Below are positions 46,704 to 55,991 of a stretch of DNA of 64,000 bases, one piece after another; position 1 is the first letter of the stretch; each line of letters starts with the position of its first letter. A program made the position numbers and the translations under genes. Under the pieces are notes generated by a model. That model ran no database searches and had not been told where the DNA came from. It saw nothing but the letters and a program-made list of their open reading frames with translations. Source of the DNA: Sphingomonadaceae bacterium (lineage in GTDB: Bacteria; Pseudomonadota; Alphaproteobacteria; Sphingomonadales; Sphingomonadaceae); contig CANJUF010000001.1 in assembly GCA_947477745.1 (NCBI GenBank), forward strand, positions 186,001 through 250,000, written 5' to 3'.

Positions 46704-48727
46704 CCGGCGGCGGACTGGCGCAGATCGGGCGGAGTCGCTTCCTCGCGCAGCATGGCGATCGCCTCGTCGAGGCTCATCACCTTCTGGTGTTCGACGCCCA
46801 GCGTGCGCACCGCAACCGTGCCTTCCTCGGCCTCGCGCTTGCCGACCACCAGCAAGTGCGGGACTTTCGCGTGGCTGTGCTCGCGCACCTTGTAGTTGAT
46901 CTTCTGGTTGCGAAGGTCGCTTTCGACCCGGATTCCGGCTGCAGCAAGTTTCGCCTCGACCTGCTGCGCATAGCCGTCGGCATCGGAAACAATCGTGGCC
47001 ACAACCGCCTGCACCGGCGCCAGCCAGACCGGCAGACGGCCCGCGAAATGCTCGATCAGGATGCCGATAAAGCGCTCGTAGGAGCCGAAGATCGCGCGGT
47101 GAAGCATGACCGGCCGGTGACGGTCGCCGTCTTCGCCGACGTAGCTTGCATCGAGCCGCACGGGCAGCACCCGGTCGCCTTGAATCGTGCCGACCTGCCA
47201 GGTGCGGCCGATCGCATCGGTGAGATGCCATTCGAGCTTGGGCGCATAGAACGCGCCTTCGCCGGGCAGTTCTTCCCAGCCATATTGCTCGTTCGCCATG
47301 CCCGCCTCGGCAACGGCGTCGCGCAGTTCCTGCTCGGCCTTGTCCCAGTCGGCTTCGGAGCCGAACCGCTTTTCGGGGCGCAGGGCGAGCTTGACGTGAT
47401 AGGAGAAGCCGAAATCGGCATAGACTGTGTCGGCCAGCTTGCAGAAGGCGCGCACCTCATCGACGACCTGCGCCTCGGTGCAGAAGATGTGCGCGTCGTC
47501 CTGCGTGAACTGGCGCACGCGCATCAACCCGTGAAGCGCGCCGTGCGGCTCGTTGCGATGGCAGCAGCCCATCTCGCCCAAGCGGATCGGCAAGTCGCGG
47601 TAACTGGTGATGCCCTGCTTGAACACCAGCACATGCGCCGGGCAATTCATCGGCTTGATCGCCATCCATGCCGAATCGTCGGCGACGCGCGGGGCAGCAT
47701 TGCCCTCGCCGCTCTCGTCGACTTCGGGGACGATGTCGGGGACGGCGAACATGTTCTCGGCATATTTGCCCCAGTGGCCCGATTGCTCCCACTGGCGCAC
47801 GTCCATCAACTGCGGCGTCTTGATCTCGCTGTAGCCCGCGCCGTCCATCTTGCGGCGCATATAGGCTTCGAGTTCGCGCCAGATGCGGTAGCCCTTGGGA
47901 TGCCAGAACACCGAGCCGTGCGCTTCTTCCTGAAGATGGAACAGGTCCATCTCGCGGCCCAGCCTGCGGTGATCGCGCTTGGCGGCTTCCTCCAGCCGGA
48001 CGAGGTGCGCATCGAGCTGCTTCTTGGAGAGCCACCCGGTGCCGTAGATGCGGGTAAGCTGGGCGTTTGCCTGATCGCCGCGCCAGTATGCCCCGGCAAC
48101 GCGCATCAGCTTGAAGGCCTGGGGATCGAGCTTGCCGGTCGAGGGCAGGTGCGGACCGCGGCACATGTCGAGCCAGTCATCCCCGGACCAGTAGACGGTG
48201 AGATCCTCGTCGCCGGGCAATTCGGCGGCCCATTCGGCCTTGAAGCTTTCGCCCTTGTCGCGCCAGCGCGCAATCAGGTCTTCGCGGCTCCAGACCTCGC
48301 GGCGCAAGGGCTTGTCGGCGCGGATGAGCTCGCGCATCTTTTCCTCGATGGCGGGCAGGTCGTCCATCGAGAACGGCTCGCGGCCAGCCGGAGCCATCAC
48401 GTCATAGTAGAAGCCATCGTCGGTCGCCGGGCCGAAAGTGATCTGCGTGCCGGGCCACAGCGCCTGCACCGCTTCGGCCAGCACATGGGCGAAATCGTGC
48501 CGGGCGAGTTCCAGCGCCTCGGCCTCGTCGCGCGAGGTGACCAGCGCGAGACTGGCATCGCCCGCGAAGGGCCGGGTGAGATCGACCAGCTCGCCATCGA
48601 CTTTTGCGGCCAGTGCGGCCTTGGCCAGGCCCGGCGCGATCGCCATGGCCACATCGGCAGGCGTGGAGCCTTTGGGCATTTCGCGCACCGAACCATCGGG
48701 CAAGCTGATCTTGAACATGTCTGACAT
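46700..48727 (-). CDS. thrS: Threonyl-tRNA synthetase
   Basis: 675 residues. N-terminal TGS domain ([22 protein letters not shown]), editing domain with [12 protein letters not shown] (H-x3-H) and [12 protein letters not shown] (the zinc-like Cys/His of the SAD domain), class II catalytic core with [11 protein letters not shown] and motif 2 [22 protein letters not shown], and the C-terminal anticodon domain (VHHLLVV-type [21 protein letters not shown]). It charges tRNA-Thr. The ATG at 48727 is followed three codons later by a second in-frame ATG. The downstream methyltransferase gene overlaps by four bases. Confidence 0.98.
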   Translation of the reverse strand: MSDMFKISLPDGSVREMPKGSTPADVAMAIAPGLAKAALAAKVDGELVDLTRPFAGDASLALVTSRDEAEALELARHDFAHVLAEAVQALWPGTQITFGPATDDGFYYDVMAPAGREPFSMDDLPAIEEKMRELIRADKPLRREVWSREDLIARWRDKGESFKAEWAAELPGDEDLTVYWSGDDWLDMCRGPHLPSTGKLDPQAFKLMRVAGAYWRGDQANAQLTRIYGTGWLSKKQLDAHLVRLEEAAKRDHRRLGREMDLFHLQEEAHGSVFWHPKGYRIWRELEAYMRRKMDGAGYSEIKTPQLMDVRQWEQSGHWGKYAENMFAVPDIVPEVDESGEGNAAPRVADDSAWMAIKPMNCPAHVLVFKQGITSYRDLPIRLGEMGCCHRNEPHGALHGLMRVRQFTQDDAHIFCTEAQVVDEVRAFCKLADTVYADFGFSYHVKLALRPEKRFGSEADWDKAEQELRDAVAEAGMANEQYGWEELPGEGAFYAPKLEWHLTDAIGRTWQVGTIQGDRVLPVRLDASYVGEDGDRHRPVMLHRAIFGSYERFIGILIEHFAGRLPVWLAPVQAVVATIVSDADGYAQQVEAKLAAAGIRVESDLRNQKINYKVREHSHAKVPHLLVVGKREAEEGTVAVRTLGVEHQKVMSLDEAIAMLREEATPPDLRQSAAG

Positions 48728-48805
48728 GGCGGTGCCCTTAAAGCCTTGGCCGGAAGTTGTGAACCAGTTCTGTAAATCCGCCCACCGCTGGTGCATGACA
48801 GGCGC

Positions 48806-49560
48806 ATGACTGCGACTCGCTTTCATACGAGTGCCCAGGGGCGCAAGCTCGCCTGCCGCTACCGCGAGGGCGCGAAGGACCTTGACGGTCCGGCGATCGT
48901 GTTCCTGCCCGGCTACATGTCCGATATGACCGGCAGCAAGGCGCAGGCCGTGTTCGAATGGGCCGGGCGCAACGGCCGCGCCTGCCTGCTGCTTGACTAT
49001 TCGGGCTGCGGCGAGAGCGAGGGCGATTTTGCCGAAGGCACGCTGTCTGCCTGGCGCGATGAAGTGCTCGAACTGATCGAAGCCCATTGCAGCGACACGC
49101 CGGTGCTGCTGATCGGATCATCGATGGGCGGCTGGCTGATGCTGCTGGTCGCGCTGGCGCTGCCGCCCGAACGGCGCGCGGGGCTGATCGGCATTGCCGC
49201 CGCCCCCGACTTTACCGACTGGGGCCGCAAGCCGGCAGACAAGGCAAGGCTCGCGGCGGGCGAAACGGTCCATGATCCCAATCCCTACGGCCCCGAGCCG
49301 ACGCCGATGCATCCGCTGTTCTGGGCCGACGGCCAGGCCAACCGCGTGCTCGACGAGGAAATACCCATCGATTGCCCGGTGCGGCTGATCCACGGCCAGC
49401 TTGACCGCGACGTTCCGTGGGACGTGTCGCTGCGCTTGATGACCGACCTGCGCGCCAGCGACGTGCGCTTCACCCTCATCAAGGACGGTGACCACAGGCT
49501 GTCGCGTCCGCGCGACATTGCGCTGTTGCTGCGCACAATTTCGGGTATGTCCCCCGCCAC

Positions 49561-49564
<4 letters not shown>
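48806..49564 (+). CDS. Alpha/beta hydrolase
   Basis: 252 residues. Alpha/beta fold with [16 protein letters not shown] near the oxyanion loop, [19 protein letters not shown], the nucleophile elbow GSSMGGWLM, an acid in [16 protein letters not shown] and the catalytic His in [13 protein letters not shown]. The layout resembles ABHD10-like thioesterases or serine hydrolases (recollection). A GTG five codons upstream is an alternative start. Divergent from thrS. Its stop overlaps the ATG of the LLM oxidoreductase. Confidence 0.88.
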
Positions 49565-50541
<977 letters not shown>

Positions 50542-50615
50542 TCGGGTGATCCGGGCCTGCGCCGGGTTGATCTCCATCATTGACGCGCACGACAAAATCG
50601 CCAAACGGATCGGCC

Positions 50616-51842
50616 ATGGAAAAAGCAGACGTTGTGATCGTGGGTGCGGGGCATGGCGGCGCGCAATGCGCCATCGCGCTGCGCCAGGCCGGCTTCGAGG
50701 GCACGGTGGCGGTGATCGGCCGCGAGCCCGAGTATCCCTATGAGCGTCCGCCGCTTTCGAAGGAGTATTTCGCGCGCGAGAAGACCTTCGACCGGCTCTA
50801 CATCCGCCCGCCGACATTCTGGGCGGACAAGGACATCACGTTCCACCTCAACCGGGAAGTCACCTCGGTCGATCCTGCAGCACACTCGTTGACGCTGCGC
50901 GACGGGGAGACGTTCGGTTACGGCAAGCTGGTCTGGGCCACCGGCGGCGATCCGCGCCGCCTGTCCTGCCCCGGCGCCGAACTCGCCGGTGTCTATGCCG
51001 TCCGCACCCGGCAGGACTGCGACCTGCTGATGGCCGAGGTCGATGCGGGCACCCGCGACATCGTCGTTATCGGCGGCGGCTACATCGGCCTCGAGGCGGC
51101 TGCCGTACTCAGCAAGATGGGCTGCAAGGTCTCGTTGCTTGAAGCCCTGCCGCGGGTTCTCGCCCGCGTGGCGGGCGAAGAACTGTCAGCCTTCTACGAG
51201 AAGGAACACCGCGATCACGGGGTCGATCTGCGCACCGGCGTTGCGGTCGAGGAACTGGTGGGGGACGGCTACAAGGTGACCGGCGTCAAGCTTTCTGATG
51301 GCGAGGTCATCCCGGCACAGGCAGTGATCGTCGGCATCGGCGTTGTTCCCGCGGTCGCACCACTGATCGCGGCGGGGGCAGCTGGCGGCAACGGGGTCGA
51401 TGTGGACGAGTTGTGCCGCACCTCGCTGCCCGATGTTTATGCCATCGGCGATTGCGCCGCCTTCGCCTGCGCTTTTGCGGGCGGCCAGGTGATGCGCGTC
51501 GAATCGGTGCAGAATGCCAACGACATGGCGACCTGCGTCGCCAGGGACATCTGCGGCGAGGCCAAGCCTTATCACGCTTTCCCGTGGTTCTGGTCCAACC
51601 AGTTCGACCTTCGCCTGCAGACCGCCGGGATCAACGTGGGCTACGACGCCACGGTGGTGCGAGGCGATCCCGCCGAGCGCAGCTTCTCGGTGGTTTATCT
51701 GCGCGAGGGCAAGGTGCTGGCGCTCGACTGCGTCAATGCCACCAAGGATTACGTGCAAGGCCGCAAGCTGGTCGAGGCAGGGGCATCGCCAGCGCTGTCC
51801 GATCTGGCCGATGCATCGAAATTGCTCAAGGAATTGCTCTAA
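50616..51842 (+). CDS. FAD-dependent NAD(P)H:ferredoxin/rubredoxin reductase
   Basis: 408 residues with two dinucleotide folds: [19 protein letters not shown] for FAD at the N-terminus and [21 protein letters not shown] for NAD(P)H near residue 148. [10 protein letters not shown] and the FAD-binding [11 protein letters not shown] are characteristic of ferredoxin reductases of P450 and dioxygenase systems (BphA4, putidaredoxin reductase, AIFM3-like). No ferredoxin or P450 gene is adjacent, so the partner is unknown. Its last 17 bases overlap queG tail to tail. Confidence 0.9.
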   Translation: MEKADVVIVGAGHGGAQCAIALRQAGFEGTVAVIGREPEYPYERPPLSKEYFAREKTFDRLYIRPPTFWADKDITFHLNREVTSVDPAAHSLTLRDGETFGYGKLVWATGGDPRRLSCPGAELAGVYAVRTRQDCDLLMAEVDAGTRDIVVIGGGYIGLEAAAVLSKMGCKVSLLEALPRVLARVAGEELSAFYEKEHRDHGVDLRTGVAVEELVGDGYKVTGVKLSDGEVIPAQAVIVGIGVVPAVAPLIAAGAAGGNGVDVDELCRTSLPDVYAIGDCAAFACAFAGGQVMRVESVQNANDMATCVARDICGEAKPYHAFPWFWSNQFDLRLQTAGINVGYDATVVRGDPAERSFSVVYLREGKVLALDCVNATKDYVQGRKLVEAGASPALSDLADASKLLKELL

Positions 51843-52902
51843 GCCTCTCCCCCGCCCAGTCGGCCGCCTCGGCAACCACAGGATCGGGATCGGCGCGCAG
51901 CACCTCGACGAGCGGCAGCAGCTCAGCTTGGCCGCTGTTGCCCGCCGCGATAAGGCAATTCCTCACGAATCTATCGCGACCGATCCGCTTGATCGGCGAG
52001 CCGGTAAACAGTGCGCGAAATCCCGCATCGTCGAGCGTCAGCAAGTCGGCGATCTCGGGAGCGGCAAGTTCGGCGCGCGGCAGGAATTTTGCATGTGCGT
52101 GCGCTGCCTGTGCAAATTTGTTCCACGGACAAACCGCCAGGCAATCGTCGCAGCCATAGATGCGGTTGCCGATTGCTTCGCGGAATTCATGCGGGATCGG
52201 CCCCTTGTGCTCGATCGTCAGGTAGCTGATGCAGCGGCGCGCATCGAGCTGATAGGGTGCCGGGAAAGCATCGGTCGGGCAGGCATCCTGACAGGCCCGG
52301 CATGAGCCGCAATGGTCGGCTTCGGGCGGTCCGGCATCAAGCTCAAGCGTGGTGTAGATTTCGCCGAGGAACAGCCAGGAGCCGTGATCGCGGCTGACAA
52401 GGTTGGTGTGTTTGCCCTGCCACCCCAGGCCTGAAGCTGCAGCAAGCGGCTTTTCCATGACCGGCGCGGTATCGGTGAAAACCTTGACGCCAATCTCGCC
52501 AAGTCCGCGCCTTGCACCTTCGGCAACCAGCCAGCGGGCCAGCACCTTGAGCGCTTTCTTGACGACATCGTGGTAATCCGCGCCCTGTACATAAGCGGAA
52601 ATGCGCGCGCGCTCCGGGCTCGCTTCGAGCGCCAGCGGATCGTGCGACGGGGCATAGCTCATGCCCAGGCAAATCACGCTGCGCGCCTCGGGCCAAAGAT
52701 CCTGCGGCGACTGTCGGTGCGCGAAACGGTCCGCCATCCAGTTCATTTGCCCGTGCATTCCTGCATCGAGCCAAGCGCGCAGATTCTCGGCTCGTGGCGC
52801 GTCGGGTGCCGCCGCAGCCACGCCGAGAGCCACGAAGCCCGCTGCCTGTGCCTCGCGCTCGAAATCTGCCAGCAACTCGTGGGTTACCTGCTCGTTAACC
52901 AA
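51826..52902 (-). CDS. queG: Epoxyqueuosine reductase
   Basis: 358 residues. QueG has a cobalamin-binding domain and two 4Fe-4S clusters; the ligands are visible in [16 protein letters not shown] and, after [16 protein letters not shown], in [26 protein letters not shown] and [10 protein letters not shown] also fit. It performs the last step of queuosine synthesis in tRNA wobble positions. The frame opens with TTG at 52902, preceded by AGGAG; no ATG exists near the conserved start. Confidence 0.95.
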   Translation of the reverse strand: MVNEQVTHELLADFEREAQAAGFVALGVAAAAPDAPRAENLRAWLDAGMHGQMNWMADRFAHRQSPQDLWPEARSVICLGMSYAPSHDPLALEASPERARISAYVQGADYHDVVKKALKVLARWLVAEGARRGLGEIGVKVFTDTAPVMEKPLAAASGLGWQGKHTNLVSRDHGSWLFLGEIYTTLELDAGPPEADHCGSCRACQDACPTDAFPAPYQLDARRCISYLTIEHKGPIPHEFREAIGNRIYGCDDCLAVCPWNKFAQAAHAHAKFLPRAELAAPEIADLLTLDDAGFRALFTGSPIKRIGRDRFVRNCLIAAGNSGQAELLPLVEVLRADPDPVVAEAADWAGERLRAIP

Positions 52903-52949
52903 ACTTGCGGGTGCTCCTGTTCACATGCGAAAGTTAACCGCTCTTACCC

Positions 52950-53945
52950 ATGAAGATTGACCTGGGACATTGGCAAGTGGCCGCTAGCACGCAATCGCAC
53001 GCTGACCGGCCGCTGGCGATAGAGGCGCGCGGCCTCGTCAAGCGCTTCGACGGCTTTACCGCTGTCGACGGAGTTGACCTGATCGTACCGGAAGGCGCGA
53101 TCTACGGCATCCTTGGCCCCAACGGCGCGGGCAAGACCACCACCTTGCGTATGCTGCTCGGCATCATCGACCCCGATGAAGGCCACCGCCGCGTGCTTGG
53201 GGCCGAGCGTCCGCACGATGTTGCCCATGCGATCGGCTATCTGCCCGAGGAACGCGGGCTGTATCCTTCGATGAAGGCCTTCGAGGCAATCGGCTTTGTC
53301 GGCGCGCTGCGCGGCCTGCCAATCGTCGAAGGGCGCAGGCGCGGGCGCGAGCTGCTTGAAGAGCACGGGCTTGGTTATGCCGCCGACCGGCAGATCCGGC
53401 AGATGTCAAAGGGCATGGCGCAGCAAGTGCAGATCCTCGGCACCCTCGTCCACGAACCGCGCCTCGTAGTGTTCGATGAGCCGTTTTCGGGCCTCGACGC
53501 GATCAACCAGGGACGGCTCGAAAAGATGATCCGCGCCTTGGCCGACAAGGGCACCACCGTGATCTTCTCCACGCACGTCATCGCTCACGCCGAGCGGCTG
53601 TGCGACGAGGTTGCCATCATCGCCGGGGGCAAGGTTCCCTTCGCCGGACCGGTCGATGTCGCGCGCGACCGGATCAGGCCGCAGGTGCGGCTCGAAACGC
53701 GCGAACCAGACGGGCTTTGGCGAGCGGCGCTGCCCGCTGACGCGCGCAAGGAAGGCCGCTTCTGGCATTTCTCGCTGCCCGAAAGCGGGGTCGAACCGCT
53801 GCTGCGAGCGCTGATCGAAAGCGAGGCGGGCATTCTCACGTTGTCGATCGAACGCGCGGGTCTTCACGACGCGTTCGTCGCGATTGCAGGCGAGGCTGCG
53901 GCGCGCGCACTTGAGGAAAATGCCGATACGGAGCATATGCGATGA
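52950..53945 (+). CDS. ABC transporter ATP-binding protein (NatA-like)
   Basis: 331 residues. ABC ATPase with Walker A ILGPNGAGKTTTLRM, Q-loop-containing GYLPEERGLYPSM, signature IRQMSKGMAQQVQ, Walker B RLVVFDEPFSGLD and the H-loop FSTHVIAHAE. A C-terminal DUF4162-like domain follows, as in NatA/export ATPases. It works with the permease encoded next (ATGA overlap) as a Na+ or drug-type exporter. A 25-residue N-terminal extension precedes the ABC core, so the true start could be slightly downstream. Confidence 0.92.
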   Translation: MKIDLGHWQVAASTQSHADRPLAIEARGLVKRFDGFTAVDGVDLIVPEGAIYGILGPNGAGKTTTLRMLLGIIDPDEGHRRVLGAERPHDVAHAIGYLPEERGLYPSMKAFEAIGFVGALRGLPIVEGRRRGRELLEEHGLGYAADRQIRQMSKGMAQQVQILGTLVHEPRLVVFDEPFSGLDAINQGRLEKMIRALADKGTTVIFSTHVIAHAERLCDEVAIIAGGKVPFAGPVDVARDRIRPQVRLETREPDGLWRAALPADARKEGRFWHFSLPESGVEPLLRALIESEAGILTLSIERAGLHDAFVAIAGEAAARALEENADTEHMR

Positions 53946-55195
53946 CGCAAGCGCAGCACGGGCGGGGCCGCCTTTCCACACTTGCTGCGGCGATGGTCAT
54001 TGCCCGGCGCGATTTCGGCGCGATCCTGTTCAGCCGCGCGTTTTTCTTCTTCCTGCTCGGGCCATTGTTTCCGGTGATTGTCGGGGCCATGGCCGGCGGT
54101 GTTGGCCAGCGAGTCCAGCAAAGCGCCGCACTGCCGGTGCTTGGCATCGCGATGGAAGGCGACGAGGCCGATGCGATCGTCGCGGCACACAAGCAGCTTT
54201 CGGCCAAACTGGGCACGGCGCTGCCCGCCGTCACGGTCATCGAACGGCTCGATAGCGGCGAGAGCTTTGACGCGGCGGCAGTGCTCGAAAGCGGCAAGGC
54301 GAGCGTCTCGGCGGTGTTGAGCGGAACACCTGCCGCGCCGCGCCTTACCGGAAGCGCCGAACGGATCATGGCCTGGCAGGGCCCGGCCTCGCTGATCGCC
54401 GCGCAGGCAATGGGCAAGACGCCCGAGGCCTATCCGCAAGTCGCCACCAGCACGGTTGCCCGCCCCGTCAACGGTGATCGTGGATCGCGGCTGATGACGG
54501 CGCAGGCAGCGCAGACCCTGCTGTTCCTCCTGACGATGCTGCTCGCGGGCATGGTCCTGTCCAATCTCGTCGAGGAAAAGGCCAACAAGATCATCGAGAT
54601 CCTCGCCGCCGCGATACCCATGGACGCGGTGTTCTTCGGCAAGCTGTTCGCCATGCTGGCAGTGTCGCTGGTCGGCATCGCGGTCTGGGGCCTCGCTGGC
54701 GCGGCGCTGTTCATGGCTGCCGTCCCGGCGATGCCCAGCCTGCCGCCGCCCGCGGTAGGATGGCCCCTCTTCCTCGCGCTTGGCGTGATCTACTTCGCGG
54801 CGGCCTATCTTCTGCTCGGCTCTGTGTTCCTTGCGATCGGTTCGCTCGCGACGACGGTGCGCGAGGTGCAGACGCTCTCGATGCCGGTGACGATGATGCA
54901 GCTGATGGTGTTCTTCCTCGCAAGCTACGCCATGACCCAGCCGGGCAGCCCTGCCGAGGTGTTTGCGCTTGCCTTCCCGTTCAGCTCGCCGTTCGCGATG
55001 ATGGCGAGGGCTGCGCAGGAGCCCACGCTCTGGATTCACGCGGCAGCCATCGCCTGGCAGGCGCTGTGGGTCGTCATGCTGGTTCGGCTTGGCGCGCGGC
55101 TGTTCCGCAGCCGGGTGATGAAGTCCGGACCGGCGAGGATGAAGAAAGAGCGCAAGCCTGTTTGGCGCACACGACGCGCCGAGGCCGCGGCCTGA
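53942..55195 (+). CDS. ABC-2 type transporter permease (NatB-like)
   Basis: 417 residues. One membrane helix near the N-terminus (AFFFFLLGPLFPVIVGAM), a large extracytoplasmic domain of about 150 residues, then five to six helices in the C-terminal half (LLFLLTMLLAGMVLSNL, FAMLAVSLVGIAVWGLAG, VIYFAAAYLLLGSVFLAIG, MMQLMVFFLASYAM). This is the NatB/ABC-2 exporter topology. It partners the ATPase upstream with a four-base overlap. Substrate unknown. Confidence 0.9.
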   Translation: MTQAQHGRGRLSTLAAAMVIARRDFGAILFSRAFFFFLLGPLFPVIVGAMAGGVGQRVQQSAALPVLGIAMEGDEADAIVAAHKQLSAKLGTALPAVTVIERLDSGESFDAAAVLESGKASVSAVLSGTPAAPRLTGSAERIMAWQGPASLIAAQAMGKTPEAYPQVATSTVARPVNGDRGSRLMTAQAAQTLLFLLTMLLAGMVLSNLVEEKANKIIEILAAAIPMDAVFFGKLFAMLAVSLVGIAVWGLAGAALFMAAVPAMPSLPPPAVGWPLFLALGVIYFAAAYLLLGSVFLAIGSLATTVREVQTLSMPVTMMQLMVFFLASYAMTQPGSPAEVFALAFPFSSPFAMMARAAQEPTLWIHAAAIAWQALWVVMLVRLGARLFRSRVMKSGPARMKKERKPVWRTRRAEAAA

Positions 55196-55267
55196 GGCTG
55201 GTCAGACAGCGCGGGTTAAGCCGAGACGTCTAGTGCATGTCCTTTGCAGCTTGGAAAACACGTTACC

Positions 55268-55771
55268 ATGCCTGATCCAAAGCCTTTGCAGTCCCGTCGC
55301 AGCGCCCTTGCAGGGCTTGCTTACAGCGTTGCCATGGTGCCGATAATGTCCGCCATGGGCACCGGCACGGCATTGGCAAAGGGCTACCCGGTCATGTTCA
55401 GCGAGGCAGAGTGGCGCAAGCGGCTGACCCCGGCTCAGTTCCGTATTCTTCGCGCACACGGCACCGAACCGCCGTTCAGTTCGCCGCTCGACCGCGAAAA
55501 GCGCAAGGGCACCTTCGTCTGCGCTGCGGACGGCAACCCGCTGTTCGCATCGGCCACGAAATACGACAGCGGCACCGGCTGGCCGAGTTTCTGGAAACCG
55601 ATGTCCGGCGCGGTGCGCTTTTCGACCGACCGCAAGCTTGGCTATTTGCGCACCGAAGTCCACTGCGCGCGCTGCGGAGGCCACCTCGGCCATGTGTTCG
55701 ACGACGGGCCGCGACCGACAGGCAAGCGCTACTGCATGAACGGCGACGCGATGCTGTTCCGGCCCGCCTGA
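55268..55771 (+). CDS. msrB: Peptide-methionine (R)-S-oxide reductase, exported MsrB
   Basis: 167 residues. The N-terminus has SRRSALAGLAYSVAMVPIM, a twin-Arg-like signal ending near GTALA, so the protein is probably periplasmic. MsrB motifs: KYDSGTGWPSFWKP, GGHLGHVFDDGP and the nucleophile Cys in RYCMNGDAM. Of the two zinc CxxC pairs, HCARC is intact but the first reads FVCAADGNPLF, with Asp in place of the second Cys. Zinc binding is therefore doubtful. It repairs oxidised Met residues. Confidence 0.9.
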   Translation: MPDPKPLQSRRSALAGLAYSVAMVPIMSAMGTGTALAKGYPVMFSEAEWRKRLTPAQFRILRAHGTEPPFSSPLDREKRKGTFVCAADGNPLFASATKYDSGTGWPSFWKPMSGAVRFSTDRKLGYLRTEVHCARCGGHLGHVFDDGPRPTGKRYCMNGDAMLFRPA

Positions 55772-55782
55772 CACCCCGCACG

Positions 55783-55808
55783 AAAAAAGGGCCGGATTTC
55801 TCCGACCC
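55783..55808 (-). terminator. Terminator of the TonB receptor transcript
   Basis: On the minus strand GGGTCGGA-GAAA-TCCGGCCC (one G-U pair) is followed by six Ts. It lies 30 bases after the end of the in-frame Pro-rich tail at 55839, not directly after the receptor's TGA, which suggests the tail belonged to the gene. Confidence 0.8.
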
Positions 55809-55838
55809 CCTTCTCAGTTTCGGCACTGCCTTTGATGC

Positions 55839-55991
55839 TTAGCCGCGTTCCGGCGCCGGGGGCGGCGGGGGCGGTGGCACGGGGCAGGAATCGTTGACGC
55901 CAACGATGGTGCCATCCGGGCAGGTCATCGTCGCTGGCGGCGGCGGGGGAGGCGGCGGCGGCGGAGGCGGCGGCGGCAGATCCTCGCAGGC
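55839..55991 (-). pseudogene. In-frame Pro-rich Cys-containing tail after the TonB receptor stop
   Basis: Directly after the receptor's TGA (55994-55992) the same frame stays open for 50 codons and ends in TAA at 55841-55839. It encodes ACEDL, a run of 12 prolines, ATMTCPDGTIVGVNDSCPV, seven prolines and APERG. Pro-CPDG-Cys-Pro-APERG tails of this form occur on sphingomonad outer-membrane proteins (recollection). The most economical reading is that the TGA is a nonsense change that cut the tail off. Confidence 0.6.

Noticed and set aside
45966..47231. 421-codon version of the spermidine-synthase-like gene
   Set aside because: The first 176 codons run through thrS in another frame; the GTG overlapping the thrS stop is a better start.
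55855..55980. GGCGGC-type repeats resembling a short tandem array or CRISPR
   Set aside because: They are proline codons read on the minus strand of the TonB receptor tail; no spacers.
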